The position numbers and the translations under genes are program-made. The notes under the pieces are model-generated. The model had not been told where the DNA came from, searched no databases, and saw nothing but the letters and a program-made list of their open reading frames with translations. This document shows positions 46,301 to 54,732 of a stretch of DNA of 64,000 bases, in pieces; the first letter of the stretch is position 1; each line of letters opens with the position of its first letter. The stretch lies in NCBI GenBank assembly GCA_043228905.1, contig JBHGNT010000010.1:11532001-11596000 (forward strand), given 5' to 3'. This DNA comes from Azolla caroliniana. Lineage: Eukaryota > Polypodiophyta.

Positions 46301-46751
46301 TATATATCTACACGCCGCTGTCTTTCAAAGGGCACGAAGGGCAGCATATCCACGAGAAAGTTGAGAGAAAATGTTACGAGAGTGTTTAGAAAGGAGAGAG
46401 AGAGAGAGAGATGGGATGAAATCTCTGTAGTATAGAAGAAGAAATAGATACATGGAGTGTGGATTAGAGATGGAGACAAACTATAATAGAGATGTCCACA
46501 TCAATGAATTATGAGAAGCTGTGATTCAAGAGAGGGAGAAGTGCAATGGTTATTGTGAATGTTAGAGAGTTCTTACGATGACACTGTTCCACTGACAGCT
46601 GCATGGAGTGGATGATAATCTTGGTAAAAGCAAGAGGATTTTGAAGCATATGGCGAGCAGGATGGATCGTAACAAATGCATTATGGGTGGACTGATTGCC
46701 CTCTTGCTTTTAGTCATAGCAATTGTGCTTTATGTTAAGCTACATCACTAA
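28902..46751 (+). CDS. VTI1-like: VTI1/VTI11-type v-SNARE with a 15.5-kb last intron
   Basis: A Qb-SNARE for vesicle fusion on the Golgi-to-vacuole/prevacuolar route. Five exons join in frame: 28902-28995, 30455-30513, 30601-30789, 30883-31053 and 46599-46751, all with GT-AG introns, giving 221 aa, the length of Arabidopsis VTI11 as I recall it. The N-terminus MSVTFDGYERQYCELSTNLS and the Habc region (MDLEARSLKPSQK, LREYKSDLNNLKK) are well conserved. The SNARE helix spans about residues 131-191 (RIKESKRVMLQTEELGVSIL, LQDLHQQRQTLLHATD). The last exon resumes exactly in phase (ATDT, then LHGVDDNLGKSKRIL) and encodes the tail anchor, IMGGLIALLLLVIAIVLYV, about 199-217. The short final exon has no ATG and was found by homology. 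No damage is seen, so the gene is probably functional despite the transposon-filled intron. Confidence 0.93.
28996..30454 (+). other. VTI1 intron 1
   Basis: 1,459 bp, GT-AG, AT-rich. I see no transposon domain or RNA gene in it. Confidence 0.8.
31146..31705 (+). repeat. Three-and-a-half-unit tandem repeat, about 180 bp
   Basis: Units begin ATGATGAAACG(C/T) at about 31150, 31311 and 31496, with a partial unit near 31657. Shared blocks include AGTAGGTTTCAAATTGC and ACCTTAACCAA. Non-coding and AT-rich. Confidence 0.8.
31715..32910 (-). pseudogene. Copia fragment: 3' LTR, RNase H, RT C-terminus
   Basis: Minus strand. The 3' LTR is about 31715-32005 (inner start TGTTGGGGTAAAGGCCC) and is preceded by the purine tract CTTTAAGTGGGAGGT. 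RNase H: LGCDSQSAICLANNARFHAR and TKHIDVRHHFIREVLEDG. Upstream lie STTEAEYISATEASKEA and then RT end blocks (YASTCGSLMYAMVITRPDI near 32800-32890). 32321-32510 and 32511-32700 are two diverged copies of the same RNase H stretch, a local duplication. Stops and frameshifts throughout. The RT is cut at about 32910. Confidence 0.8.
32911..33590 (-). pseudogene. Copia fragment: 3' LTR and RNase H
   Basis: Minus strand. LTR about 32911-33126 (inner start TGTTGGGAATAAAGGGCC), purine tract CTTTAGGTGGGAGAT, then RNase H in reverse at 33538-33233: MSTTKAEYVAATEACKEA, LHCDSQSAIMLVRNPIFHS. It ends at about 33590 where the next Copia LTR begins. Different subfamily from its neighbours. Confidence 0.8.
33593..34197 (-). 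pseudogene. Copia-F1 fragment: 3' LTR and RNase H
   Basis: Minus strand. LTR 33593-33869 (inner start TGTTAGGTGTAAAGGCCC), purine tract, then RNase H ending CIQLVGVT. LGCDSQSVVYLAKNAMFHSR is visible. It breaks off inside STTEAEYISATEASKEA at 34197, where a plus-strand Copia of the same family begins. Together with 36020-36637 it forms an inverted repeat of about 600 bp. Confidence 0.85.
34198..36637 (+). pseudogene. Copia-F2: RT, RNase H and 3' LTR, split by solo LTR E2
   Basis: Plus-strand Copia pol from the start of RT: KWELAMKEEIKSLYANDTWD, KARLVAKGYAQKEGIDFQE, LYQMDV, then the E2 solo LTR. RT resumes at 35118 with KTTFLHGDIDEEIYMKQPEG, VLYVDDMLLAGK (motif C intact) and MKDLGNAEHILGMKISRN. 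RNase H: DADMAGDLDTRKSTSGY, STTEAEYISATEASKEA, LGCDSQSVVYLVKNAM. A frameshift at about 36155 spoils the last 60 codons. Purine tract about 36346-36361, 3' LTR about 36362-36637. There is no gag, protease or integrase: the 5' half is missing and the sequence abuts F1 head to head at 34197/34198. Confidence 0.88.
34508..35117 (-). mobile_element. Solo LTR E2 in Copia-F2 RT
   Basis: 610 bp, minus strand, TGTTGGGAGACAGG to GTTCCCGTCA, flanked by GTAAA at 34503-34507 and 35118-35122. Removing it restores the RT motif QMDVKTTFLHGD. Same family as E1 but with one copy of the 54-bp unit. TATA-like sequence GTATAAATATGATTTAGGGC at about 34873-34892 (minus strand). Confidence 0.93.
36638..37165. repeat. 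Spacer, then partial Copia LTR
   Basis: 36638-36904 shows no recognisable feature. 36905-37165 matches 31725-31965 (AGCTGAGGAACAC, GGGTTGGCCAAGTTCACA, AAGTGATAAGTGACTTT), part of the LTR of the fragment at 31715. It lacks the PPT-side end. Confidence 0.65.
37166..37725 (+). pseudogene. Copia RT-RNase H fragment
   Basis: Plus strand: SAFSMKDLGKAEHIL, LDRFNLADAKPLGVSLQPHV, SCGSLMYAIVTTRPNIAHA, then LELKGFCD and the start of TCKSTSG. It ends at about 37725 against repeat X. Frameshifted at least twice. Confidence 0.75.
37726..38090. repeat. Dispersed repeat X, copy 2
   Basis: 37765-38000 aligns with 20255-20490 over about 240 bp. Non-coding; class unknown. No terminal repeat or target duplication could be fixed. 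Confidence 0.6.
38092..39806 (-). pseudogene. Copia-F3: integrase tail, RT/RNase H, 3' LTR
   Basis: Minus strand. 39806-39310 encodes the integrase C-terminus (MGYRIWLPQSRKIVLSQDVV) and a low-complexity Gln/Glu linker, up to YVMLSDEG. The frame then jumps directly to LKHQLKLVFSMKDVG, so the first half of RT, including the YVDD motif, is deleted. RT end and RNase H follow (39290-38400: NMVEAKSLGVPLPSY, DADMAGDLDTRKSTSGY, LGCDSQSTVYLAKNAMFHSR), ending CIQLVGVT. Purine tract, then 3' LTR 38092-38369. The 1.2 kb from 38092 to 39300 is the inverted counterpart of 35430-36637. Confidence 0.85.
39826..43085 (-). pseudogene. LINE A: endonuclease, RT and C-terminal zinc region
   Basis: A 5'-truncated non-LTR retrotransposon. 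The endonuclease begins at about 43080 with LLGDFNAQTKDEQ and continues at 42930-42400 with ADHAYLRFEV (catalytic His of the APE fold). RT: 42357-41653 (GKAQDHDGLVGKHFIYA, NYRTIMIGHYLAKIY) and 41596-40946 (IGVKQGCPLSPTLFGLYID, ILLYADDIVLISDSPEG). The tail at 40850-40266 ends with CQLCHQGVESEKHYVCHC, a CCHC zinc region. The VKQGCPLSP and YADDIVLIS wording is unlike plant L1 (RQGDPLSP, FADDxLL) and more like RTE, Jockey or CR1-group LINEs. Stops and frameshifts divide it. The 3' end lies near 39826-39990, a sequence repeated at 43117-43290. Confidence 0.85.
43086..43345 (-). repeat. 3' end of a second LINE A copy, GAAA tail and GA tract
   Basis: 43117-43290 matches 39826-39985 (AGAGGCCAAAATGGCCT, AAATCAAAATAAAATAAATA, GAGGGAATCTGGTTTTTGGC). 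The outer side has GAAA units (43101-43115), which on the minus strand form the 3' tail. A GA microsatellite occupies 43291-43340. Only the 3' end of this copy is present. Confidence 0.75.
43531..44511 (-). pseudogene. Penelope-like element RT fragment
   Basis: Reverse transcriptase of the Penelope-like type, minus strand. In order: FTFDVESLYPSN (motif A, 44490-44450), DFSVVYACLFLSYLE, IDDTFGI (motif C, near 44340 and again near 44070), LLKYLNFYRLNTNNSIK, then LPFLDIWINLENSKFSF, HPMHIKQPFIINELRRYI and FFHRLVSRGYPPLF (thumb, in the frame 43929-43531). The FLDI, KPxNSYQxLP, HPxHxK and RGYP signature is the part that distinguishes Penelope RTs from LINE and LTR RTs. The sequence between motifs A and B looks shortened, and a 270-bp internal duplication is present. 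No GIY-YIG endonuclease is seen downstream. It is a non-functional relic inside the VTI1 intron. Identification rests on motif memory; a profile search should confirm it. Confidence 0.75.
43972..44511 (-). repeat. Direct 270-bp duplication within the Penelope-like RT
   Basis: 43972-44241 and 44242-44511 are near-identical head-to-tail copies (both begin CTGGATTGTAATTTTGATAG), covering RT motif A to just beyond motif C. They differ at a handful of bases, so the duplication is recent compared with the element. Confidence 0.93.
44521..45350 (+). pseudogene. Copia RNase H fragment and 3' LTR
   Basis: Plus strand: LQRIVALSTTEAEYIS near 44565, then LAKNAMLHARTKHIDVRYHF at 44715-44790. A purine tract (TTTAATGGAAGGT) is followed by LTR-like sequence from TGTTGGGGATAAAGGCTCC at 44954; the far end of the LTR is not defined. 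Same broad family as 31715-32910. Confidence 0.7.
45360..46370 (-). pseudogene. Rearranged LINE A-like C-terminal fragment
   Basis: Minus strand pieces related to 40500-41150 of LINE A: WYDEIQEWFHHMTL near 45600-45570 corresponds to WYAEMQQWFESHGM. The phrase CCATTCTTGCATTTCA(A/G)CAT recurs at 45711, 45850 and earlier, so the region has been internally duplicated. At 46190-46365 it matches LINE A again (ATATCCACGAGAAAG). Heavily decayed. Confidence 0.65.
46371..46598 (+). other. Intron end before VTI1 exon 5
   Basis: A GA tract (46396-46412), then ordinary intron sequence up to the acceptor at 46597-46598. Confidence 0.7.
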
Positions 46752-48297
46752 TTGCTGATTTTGGTTTATATCTGAATAACGTAAGATGCATTCTTTGTTG
46801 GCTTGGGTGTTTGTAAGGGAGCCCTTTGGGTATCTATTGAAATGGTTGTTTAGCCTTGATGGATGCTCTGCCAACGTTTTGGGTTCTTGAAGTCTATTTA
46901 GCAACCCATTTCTTGTATGTATATTATGTAGGAATTAAATATGAAAAAATAGTTTTAATTCCTTTTATTCAATCTTAACTTAAGTTTTAAATATAACCAT
47001 CAAAGAAACATGGGGAATCACAACTTTTTATTCACCCGTGAGCTCTACAAAAGCTGCAGCATTTTATCCTTCAGACCAACCAACATATCACATGTCTACC
47101 ACCACAATGCCTAATGAGTTTGAAGCTTAATGAGTTTAGAGTGCCGATTCGGCATGCCTTGCTATTAGAGAAAATTCTGAAAAGAGGCTTGTAACCAATA
47201 CAAGAATGCTCTCTTAATGTGGTAACCAAAAGTGTTTGAAAGATATAGGACGTATATAGAATCAATGTTAACCGTGAAGGATTATTGTTCTCTTTTATAG
47301 TAATTGTTAGACCATGCTGATAGAACCCATCCATCACACGAAACAATATATAGAATGGGAATAACAAAGAGTTCATCATAGAGAATCAAAGGGCAATGCA
47401 ATATACGGAATAATACAATAGATATGTAAGCTCATGTTTGTATGTTGTCCTAAGCTAGCATATACAAATAAAAGAATTGTTTGAACCACGATAATGCTAG
47501 ATGGCTAAACTAATGTTGCCTTTAAGGATACATAAACCTATCATTTACTCTTCAACCAATGCCTTCCATAAGGAGTATCATATCTATATTGTGAGTAACA
47601 TGCAAAATAAACTATATGGGACCACCAACATTGGGATTGAGTTGAGTGAACTCCAGTTGAAATGCTAGATTACATGACAATGTGTTCATTACGGATGTTT
47701 AAAACAATGTTTTTCAAGTTGACTCTTTATCTCCAGCTTTATAGAAGACTAGTAGCTTATTTTATGGCAGTCTTGAAAGAATAGAAGCTCATCAAATAAT
47801 GATGAAGAAGATTGGATTTGGGCTTTCTATACATAAACATAAACATTTCTAATGTTTTCACTCTAGTATATTTGACCATTAATACTTGAGGATTACATGT
47901 AACCCTAGGAAAACATGAATAAATGAAGTTTTAAATATATGTAGCACTAGGAAAATATGCATTGATGAATTTATGAGGGAAACTATGGAAAATCATTTTA
48001 GAAAGGGATGAGAAGGAATCAATTTCTTATTTTTTATGATCTCTTTATAATTTTCTCTTCTCAATACGCAAATACTTGGATATACTATTTCCCTTACATA
48101 TTGCTTAAAGTCTTGTATTGTGCAAATGCGTTATGCAATTTATGTTGATGAAGTTGCGTCCTCACACTAAATTAATATCTTCAAAAGAGCACTATTGAGG
48201 TATTGATAACTTTTTCGCATATGAGTATTAGTTGGAAAACATACAATTGACATGTTCATAAAGTTTACATGAAGAGGATGAATGCTAATGGCAGTGT
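46752..48297. other. 3' flank of VTI1
   Basis: AT-rich, with the VTI1 3' UTR at its start. No gene, domain or RNA gene recognised. Confidence 0.6.
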
Positions 48298-48505
48298 TGG
48301 CTATTATGTCTTCAATACTATGATATGAGTTGAGCAATCATGAATAATAAGCCATGTCTTTAAAACAACATGAATTAGCTATTATGTCTTCAATAATATG
48401 GTACCAGTTATGCAATCATCAATAATAAGCCATGTTTAAAAAACATGAATTGGCTATTATGTTTTCGATAATATGGTATGAGTTGAGCAATCATAAATTT
48501 TGTTT
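48298..48505 (+). repeat. Tandem repeat, about 77-bp unit, 2.7 copies
   Basis: GGCTATTATGTCTTCAATA-type units begin at about 48298, 48378 and 48452, each followed by a GCAATCAT(G/C)AATAATAAGCCATG block. Non-coding. Confidence 0.8.
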
Positions 48506-49403
48506 TGCTAGGATAAAAAAATGGCATGATATTGGAAGAACCATCTTTAAAAACAGTTTGAGTATGGTTCAGACAATGTGATGATGCCAGTAAAGTTATC
48601 AATGCCAAAGGTCTAGGAAAGAATGGGAAGATCATCCAGTTGGGATCAGTAGTTGCATGTGCTCATTGGTCCCCAATTAGAATTGTGGCAGGAGACAATA
48701 AGAAATGGAAGTTGAATCTAGCAGTCGATGAGGTTGAGGATGATTGGATCTTTTATGTAGTTGAAGGCAAGCCACTCAAGTGTTTAGAATAGGATCCTAC
48801 AGAATATACGTGGAGGGGCAAACAAGGTAAATCACATGGTTTCTTTGACTACTCAACTCGCATGGGGAGACCTTTATGCTTGCATTGTGAGAAGTGTGAC
48901 AACAAATGGACCCATGTAGCTGTCGACTCAGTCTTCGTGGATAAAACTAGGAGCAAGATATGGAACTCATCCCTCCTTGAGAGGGTCAAGATGTTTTTTT
49001 GGTTAATCACCCATTGGACCGTTCCAACCGGAGACTAGTTGGGGAAACATGGTGGTATGAGTAAGTGGAAGGCCTGTGGAGCGAGTTTGGAGGATATCGC
49101 ACATTGTGTGTGGAGCTGCTTGCGAGCTCAAGAAGTTTGGATGAGGCACTTAAGAATTATGGCTTGATGCGGGGTCGAAGTTCAGGTATCAAGTGCAGCA
49201 ATTGTTTGGTTAGCTACTGAATCGACTGCATGGTTTCATGGGTGGAATGGAAACAATCCTTTAAAGATGGTGAATGGAACTGTACAACCTCATACATGCA
49301 GGTTCATTCTACATACAGGAACGATACGTAGATATTTGGTTTCTAGTGGCTGGCCTTATTGTTTGGCAGTGTGGGTATCTAGGTGCAAGGAGTCGTTTAC
49401 TGG

Positions 49404-49592
49404 TAACAATCGGCAACGGTTCGGTTTGAGAGGGTCCAAACTGAACCGTTAAAATTTTTTGAAACCTGAACCAAACCAAACCGTTTAAAAAAAACCTAAA
49501 CCTAAATCGAACCGAACCGTTGAAACCGTTAAGTCGTTAAGCCGTGGGTTCGCGGTTCGGTTCGGTTCAAACCGAATTGTTGCCGATTGTTA
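49404..49592. mobile_element. MITE with 8-bp target duplication
   Basis: 189 bp with terminal inverted repeats TAACAATCGGCAAC / GTTGCCGATTGTTA, rich in GGTTCGGTT motifs. The flanks are TTTACTGG (49396-49403) and TTTACCGG (49593-49600), 8 bp with one change, as in hAT-type elements. The uninterrupted LINE copy at 51550-51565 (minus strand) shows the empty site with a single TTTACCGG. Confidence 0.85.
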
Positions 49593-49870
49593 TTTACCGG
49601 GAAGCGAACCCCATCAGCTAAGAGTTTAATAATGATTTGGTTTAAAAAATAAATAAATAAACATTAAACCATTTAAACCGCGGTTTTTGGCTGTTAAAAC
49701 CGAACCGAACCGTTTAAAAAAAACCTAAACTTGAACCAAACCAAACTTTTGAAATCGTTAAGCCATGGGTTCGAGGTTTGGTTTGGTTCAAACCGAACCG
49801 TTGCCAATTGTTATTTACCGGGAAGCGAACCCCATCGGCTGAGAGTTTAATGATGATTTGGTTTAATCTG
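49593..49870. repeat. Tandem copy of MITE and its flank
   Basis: 49593-49645 (TTTACCGGGAAGCGAACCCC and on) recurs at 49814-49868. Between them, about 49665-49813, is a second, 5'-altered MITE copy ending GTTGCCAATTGTTA. The block arose by local duplication after the MITE inserted. Confidence 0.85.
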
Positions 49871-50262
49871 ATTTCTACGCTACAAGGAAAGTTTGACAGC
49901 CTTCCTTCTAAAACCTCTGACGCTAGCGAAGAAGCTAGATACCTCTTCCTTCTAAAACAGAGAGGTTCTCCGATGCTACATATGGTAGATGGCAATGCAA
50001 AGTGGATTTATCAGCTACCCCAGTGGCTGTTTTCTCCAAGGGTGAAGAGATTGGAGGATGTCTTTGCTGAATGTGGGTTGTGTGAGGCTCATGTTGAGGG
50101 GATTCTATCGAGCAATACTGTGATGAGGCTTTGTTGCTTCATTTATACATGTTGTTTTCTTGTAGTCATGCAAATTGGCTTGTAACATATGAGTTGTATA
50201 TTATCTGATGTACTTTTTCTTAACTAATGGAATTAGTAATTTTTTTGGAAAAAAAAAACAGT

Positions 50263-51111
50263 TTGAGTAATGGGTTGAAACAATTTAAGTAACATGTTTA
50301 CAATGGAGAGCACATAATTATATCTAAATCGGAGCACAATAAGCATGTTTAGATTCATAAGTCACCTAAGATGGTGTATGTGTTTGAAATGATGTACATA
50401 TCCATGTCATGGGTCCTTTTCATCAAAAGATAGTTATTATTATTCAATAAAATAACTTACAATTGCTTTCGACAAAGAAAATTTTAGTGGTGAAATGAAA
50501 AAGGTGTCATGTTAACGTGATACAGGTAAACGCACCTTTAACTTACATGATGCTTAAACATAATAGGCATTAATTAAAATGTGTAGTGTTTAATTAGCAT
50601 TAACAATGCTAATTTGCAATACAAATCAAACTTCTAATTGCTTTAATTATCAATATTATTGTATGGTTATTTCTAATTGTAATTATTTTAATTGAACTAA
50701 TGACAATGCTAATTAGCATTATCATTAAATCATAATTTAAATTTGTGCATTCATCTTAATGATTGGCTTGTACTCTGTCTACTTTTTGACCAAGTGCATA
50801 TTGTGATATTTACAGAAAATATAGTGGGTAGGACCAAAGACATACATAATAGGGATTATGTCGACATTCTATAAAAATAGAATTGATGTTTGAATTGAAC
50901 GAGAAAAACCACAAAAAAACCTCCACGTAGAAGGTTAGGCATACTATATATATATATATACGTATATAAACACAAACTTGTCTTTTATATGATTTTCGAT
51001 AATGCCACCAAGTAAATTGACACATCCCTACTAGTGTGTTCCAAACATGATAATGATATGGTATAGAAATATAAGTTTTTGCATATATATATATATATAT
51101 TCAAAAACAAT
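50263..51111. other. AT-rich spacer
   Basis: No coding signal. TA microsatellites at 50945-50962 and 51083-51102. Short repeats of TTAATTAGCATT-like sequence near 50575-50730. Nothing else recognised. Confidence 0.6.
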
Positions 51112-51838
51112 TCTACTTCCATTAGTTAAGAAAATGTACATAGGATAGTATATAACTCATATGTTACAAGCCACTTTGCAATGGACAAGAAAACATCATG
51201 TATAAATGAAGCAACAAAGCCTCGTCACAGAATTACTCGACAGACTCCCCTCAACATGAGCCTCACACAATCCACATTCAGCAAAAACACCCTCCAATCT
51301 CTTCACAATTCAACATCTACCTCTATGTTTGGTACCCTAGGAGGAAACAGCCACCGGGGTGGCTAATAAATCCACTTTACATTACCATCCACCATCTATA
51401 ACATCGGAGAACCTCTCCATTTAAGAAAGAAGTGGTATCTAACTTCTTCACTCGCATCAGACGACCCCTGAAAGCTGTCAAACTTTCCTTGTAGCATAGA
51501 AATCAGATTAAACCAAATCGTCATTAAACTCTTAGCTAATGGGGTTCGCTTCCCGGTAAACGACTCCTTGCACCTAGATACCCACACTTGCCAAACAGTA
51601 AGGCCAACCACTAAAAACCAAACATCTACATATTGTTCCTGTATGTAGAATGAATCTCCTTGAGCCGCAGGTTGAACTGTTCCATTCACCACCTTTAAAG
51701 AAGGGCTATTTCCATTCCACCCATGAAACCATGCAACCGATTTAGTAGCTAACCAAACAACTGTTGCACTTGATACCTGAACTTCCACCCCGCATCGAGC
51801 CAAAATTCTTAAGCTCCTCGTCCAAACTTCTTGGGCTC
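51112..51838 (-). pseudogene. LINE 3' part, inverted sister of 48506-50262
   Basis: Minus strand: SRAQEVWTRSLRILARCGVE, SVAWFHGWNGNSPSLKVVNG, WVSRCKESFTGKRTPLAKSL, MTIWFNLISMLQGKFDS. It is the same LINE family as the plus-strand copy, without the MITE. The 3' end (TTAACTAATGGAAG, minus) lies near 51115. The 5' side is cut at about 51838, where Copia-G begins. Confidence 0.8.
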
Positions 51839-51845
51839 GCGAACT

Positions 51846-54199
51846 ATGAGATAAACAGATCACCCTTAGTACCCTTGGACGGAAACACACCGCAAAGAGT
51901 ATGGACCGGTAAGGACGTGCCTTACAGGCATCTAAAGGTGTTTGGGTGTCTCGCATATGTGCATGTTGCAAAGGACAAGAGAGAAAAACTGGATCCGAAG
52001 TCCCGATCATGCATATTGCTTGGATACGGCGATGATGAGTTCGATTACCGGGTGTGGGATCTGGTTGACAAGAAGGTATCCCATAGTCGGGACATAGTCT
52101 TCATGGAAGACGGGACCATTGCCGACTGGGAGTCGGAGGAGAAGAAGATGATCAACTCCGAATCATCCAATGAAAACCGGTTTGAGGACACAAGGACCTA
52201 CCCGGTTGAAAACCAGATGTTGGCTGGCAACCAAAGGACATTCGACAAACCGGCCGGATATGGGCAAGAAACCAAACCGATCGAAGAAGAAGAAGAAGAA
52301 GAAGACACTGGAACCGGACAAGATCCCAAATCGGATTCGGATTCAGAACAGATGGAGGAACCGTTAGTCAGAAACCAGGGACAGAGATATCCTCTCCGAG
52401 AGAGAAGAGCCCCCCAGAGATTTCCGGATGCAGAGTATGTGTTGCTAACCGATGAGGGGGAGCCGGAAAGCTTCGAAGAAGCAAAGAGACACACCCACAG
52501 CCACAAGTGGTTGAGTGCCATGCAGGACGAGATGGATTCCCTACATGAGAACCACACGTATGAACTGACGGAGTTGCCGAAAGGGAAAAGAGCACTCCAG
52601 AACAAGTGGGTGTACAAGCTGAAACCAGGAGACGCTGGAAATCCACCAAGGTACAAAACTCGGATCGTGGTGAAGGGCTTCTAGCAGAAGAAAGGACAGG
52701 ACAAGATGGATTCCCTACATGAGAACCACACGTATGAACTGGCGGAGTTGCCGAAAGGGAAAAGAGCACTTCGGAACAAGTGGGTGTACAAGCTGAAATC
52801 GGGAGATGCTGGAAATCCACCAAGGTACAAAACTCAGATCGTGGTGAAGGGCTTCCAGCAGAAGAAAGGAGTGGACTTTGATGAGATCTTTGCCCCGGTA
52901 GTAAAGATGACATCCATCTGGATGGTATTGAGCATAACGGCAAGCATGGACCTTGAGGTAGAGCAATTGGACGTCAAGACGACATTCCTACATGGCGACC
53001 TCAAAGAAGAGATCTACATGCATCAACCGGAAGGATTTGAGAAGAAAGGGAAGGAGCACCTGGTGAGCCGGCTGAAGAAAAGCTTATACAGACTGAAGCA
53101 AGCTCCTCAGCAATGGTACCGGAAGTTCGACTCCTTCATGACCGACCAAGGGTACGACACGATGTAGGCCGATCATTGTGTGTTTGTGAAGAAATTTGAC
53201 GGAGGAGATTTCCTGATACTCCTATATGTGGATGATATGCTTATCGTCGAACGAAACCAGGGCCACATTCGGATGCTAAAGAAGGCTCTGAACCAGACCT
53301 TCTTAATGAAAGACTTGGGTCTAGCAAGACAGATATTGGGAGTGCACATCATCCGGGACCAGTCGAAGAAGCTGTTGTGGTTGTCACAGGAGAAGTACGT
53401 GACAAAGGTGCTTCAACGGTTCAACATGTTGGAGACGAAACCGGTTGGATCGACACTTCCGGCAAACTACAAGCTATCTAGAAAACAAAGACCAAGAAGA
53501 TGGATATGATGAAGATACCATATGCCTCTGTCGTCGGAAGCTTGATGTCCGCAATGGTATGTACCCATGCGAATATCGGATATGTAGTCGGAGTGGTAAG
53601 CTAGTTCATGAGCAATCCGGGAAGAGAGCATTGGAACGCGGTCAAGTGGATACTCCGGTATCTGAAAGGCACCTTGAGTATGTGCCTCCGGTTCAACTCC
53701 GGTAATCCCCAACTTGACGAATTCACGAATTCGGATATGTTGGCTGATGCGGATACCAGTCGGTCTACATCCGGATATGTCATGACTTATGTAGGGGGAG
53801 CTGTTTCGTGGCAGTCGAGGCTGCAGAAGACGGTTGCGTTGTCAATCACGGAGGTGGAGTACATGGCAGTTGTAGAAGCCGGCAAGGAGATAATCTGGAG
53901 GAAGGACTTCATCGGAGAGCTATGAATCCAACAGGAGGAATATTGTCTCTACTACGACAATCAAAGTGCCATCCACCTTGCAAAGAACGCGGCCTACCAT
54001 TCCCAGACGAAACATATCCAACGAAGGTACCACTAGATCAAAGAGAGAGTAGAAGATCAAGAGTTTGTGCTGACGAAGATCCACACGGAGAAGAACGGGT
54101 CAGATATGCTGACCAAGGTGTTGGCAACTGACAAGTTGGACGCGTTTCGAAAGCTGATCGAGCTAACGAGGCATCCCATGTTGAAGTGAAGGGGGAGAT
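51846..54199 (+). pseudogene. Copia-G: integrase end, RT, RNase H
   Basis: Plus strand, same family as Copia-D. It starts in mid-integrase (INRSPLVPLDGNTPQRVWTG, FGCLAYVHVAKDKREKLDPK), continues through the acidic linker (PIEEEEEEEDTGTG) to RT: KARIV-like RIVVKGF, QLDVKTTFLHGDLKEEIYM, ILLYVDDMLIVERN. RNase H: NSDMLADADTSRSTSGYV, YDNQSAIHLAKNAAYHS. In-frame stops occur at 52682, 53165 and 53507, among others. An in-frame 174-bp duplication covers the start of RT (52523-52696 and 52697-52870). The PPT, GAAGGGGGAGAT, precedes 54200. Gag, protease and the 5' LTR are absent. Confidence 0.9.
52523..52870 (+). repeat. 174-bp tandem duplication in Copia-G
   Basis: Two copies beginning CAGGACGAGATGGATTCC (52523) and CAGGACAAGATGGATTCC (52697). 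The 58-codon length keeps frame, but the first copy ends with a TAG (VVKGF-stop) and the second reads on as VVKGFQQKKGVDFDE. Confidence 0.9.
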
Positions 54200-54732
54200 T
54201 ATTGGGAAATCGGTTCCTCCAGATGGGATCCGGTGATGAGTTAAGAGGACCCGGTGAGAACTAGAAGAGATCCGGAAACCAGAGGAGACCTGGTGAGAAC
54301 CAGAAGAGAAGACATATTTGTAAATATGTTTTGAGTAAGCCTATTGAGGCTATATTTGTAAATAGCCCTAAGTTCATATAAGTATAAATATGACTTAGGG
54401 CAATCACTTTATTATGTAGTGGTTGTAGTTGTTGTCATGTTGTTGTAACTATTGTATAAAGAGCGACAGAGAGGGAGAGAGTGTGAGATATAAAGAGATA
54501 CTCTGTTGTAATCGTCGGTTGGCGAAGATATAGAGCTTGAGGTTGTTGCCTCCGAGGCTTTGATTGCACCTTTCTCCTATAGTGATTGTTGGAGTTTGTG
54601 GGCTCCCGTGGTTTTTCCCTAATTGGGTTTTCCACGTAAACATCCTGTGTATTTCCTTTGTGTACTCTCCACTTCCCATTTCTATGTTTCATTCTCAGTG
54701 AAGTGATTCAAGACTCGATTGTGGTCGAGCAA
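54200..54732 (+). repeat. 3' LTR of Copia-G
   Basis: It starts TATTGGGAAATCGG (TG to TA at the terminus) and contains the shared TATA core GTATAAATATGACTTAGGGC (54382-54401). It ends near TTGTGGTCGAGCA, where the pol sequence of Copia-I begins in the opposite orientation. The exact end is uncertain. Confidence 0.75.

Larger units (their letters stand above)
31054..46598 (+). other. VTI1 intron 4, transposon-filled
   Basis: 15,545 bp between donor ACG|GTGAGG and acceptor ACAG|CTGCATG. It contains tandem repeats (31146-31700), Copia fragments at 31715-32910, 32911-33590, 33593-34197, 34198-36637, 36905-37725, 38092-39806 and 44521-45350, solo LTR E2, LINE material (39826-43290 and 45370-46370) and a Penelope-like RT (43531-44511). 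Each is listed separately. Confidence 0.9.
48506..50262 (+). pseudogene. LINE 3' part with zf-RVT region and poly(A)
   Basis: Plus strand, decayed ORF2 C-terminus of an L1-like LINE: IWNSSLLERVKMFFWLITHW and then HCVWSCLRAQEVW (the zf-RVT type region, about 48955-49140), ATESTAWFHGWNG, VSRCKESFTG and MIWFNLISTLQGKFDSLPSK. It ends with a 3' UTR and an A-run at 50251-50261, the LINE tail. A MITE interrupts it at 49404. A sister copy lies on the minus strand at 51112-51838. Confidence 0.75.

Noticed and set aside
47071-47379. 101-codon frame downstream of VTI1
   Set aside because: AT-rich chance ORF without motif, splice support or repeat.
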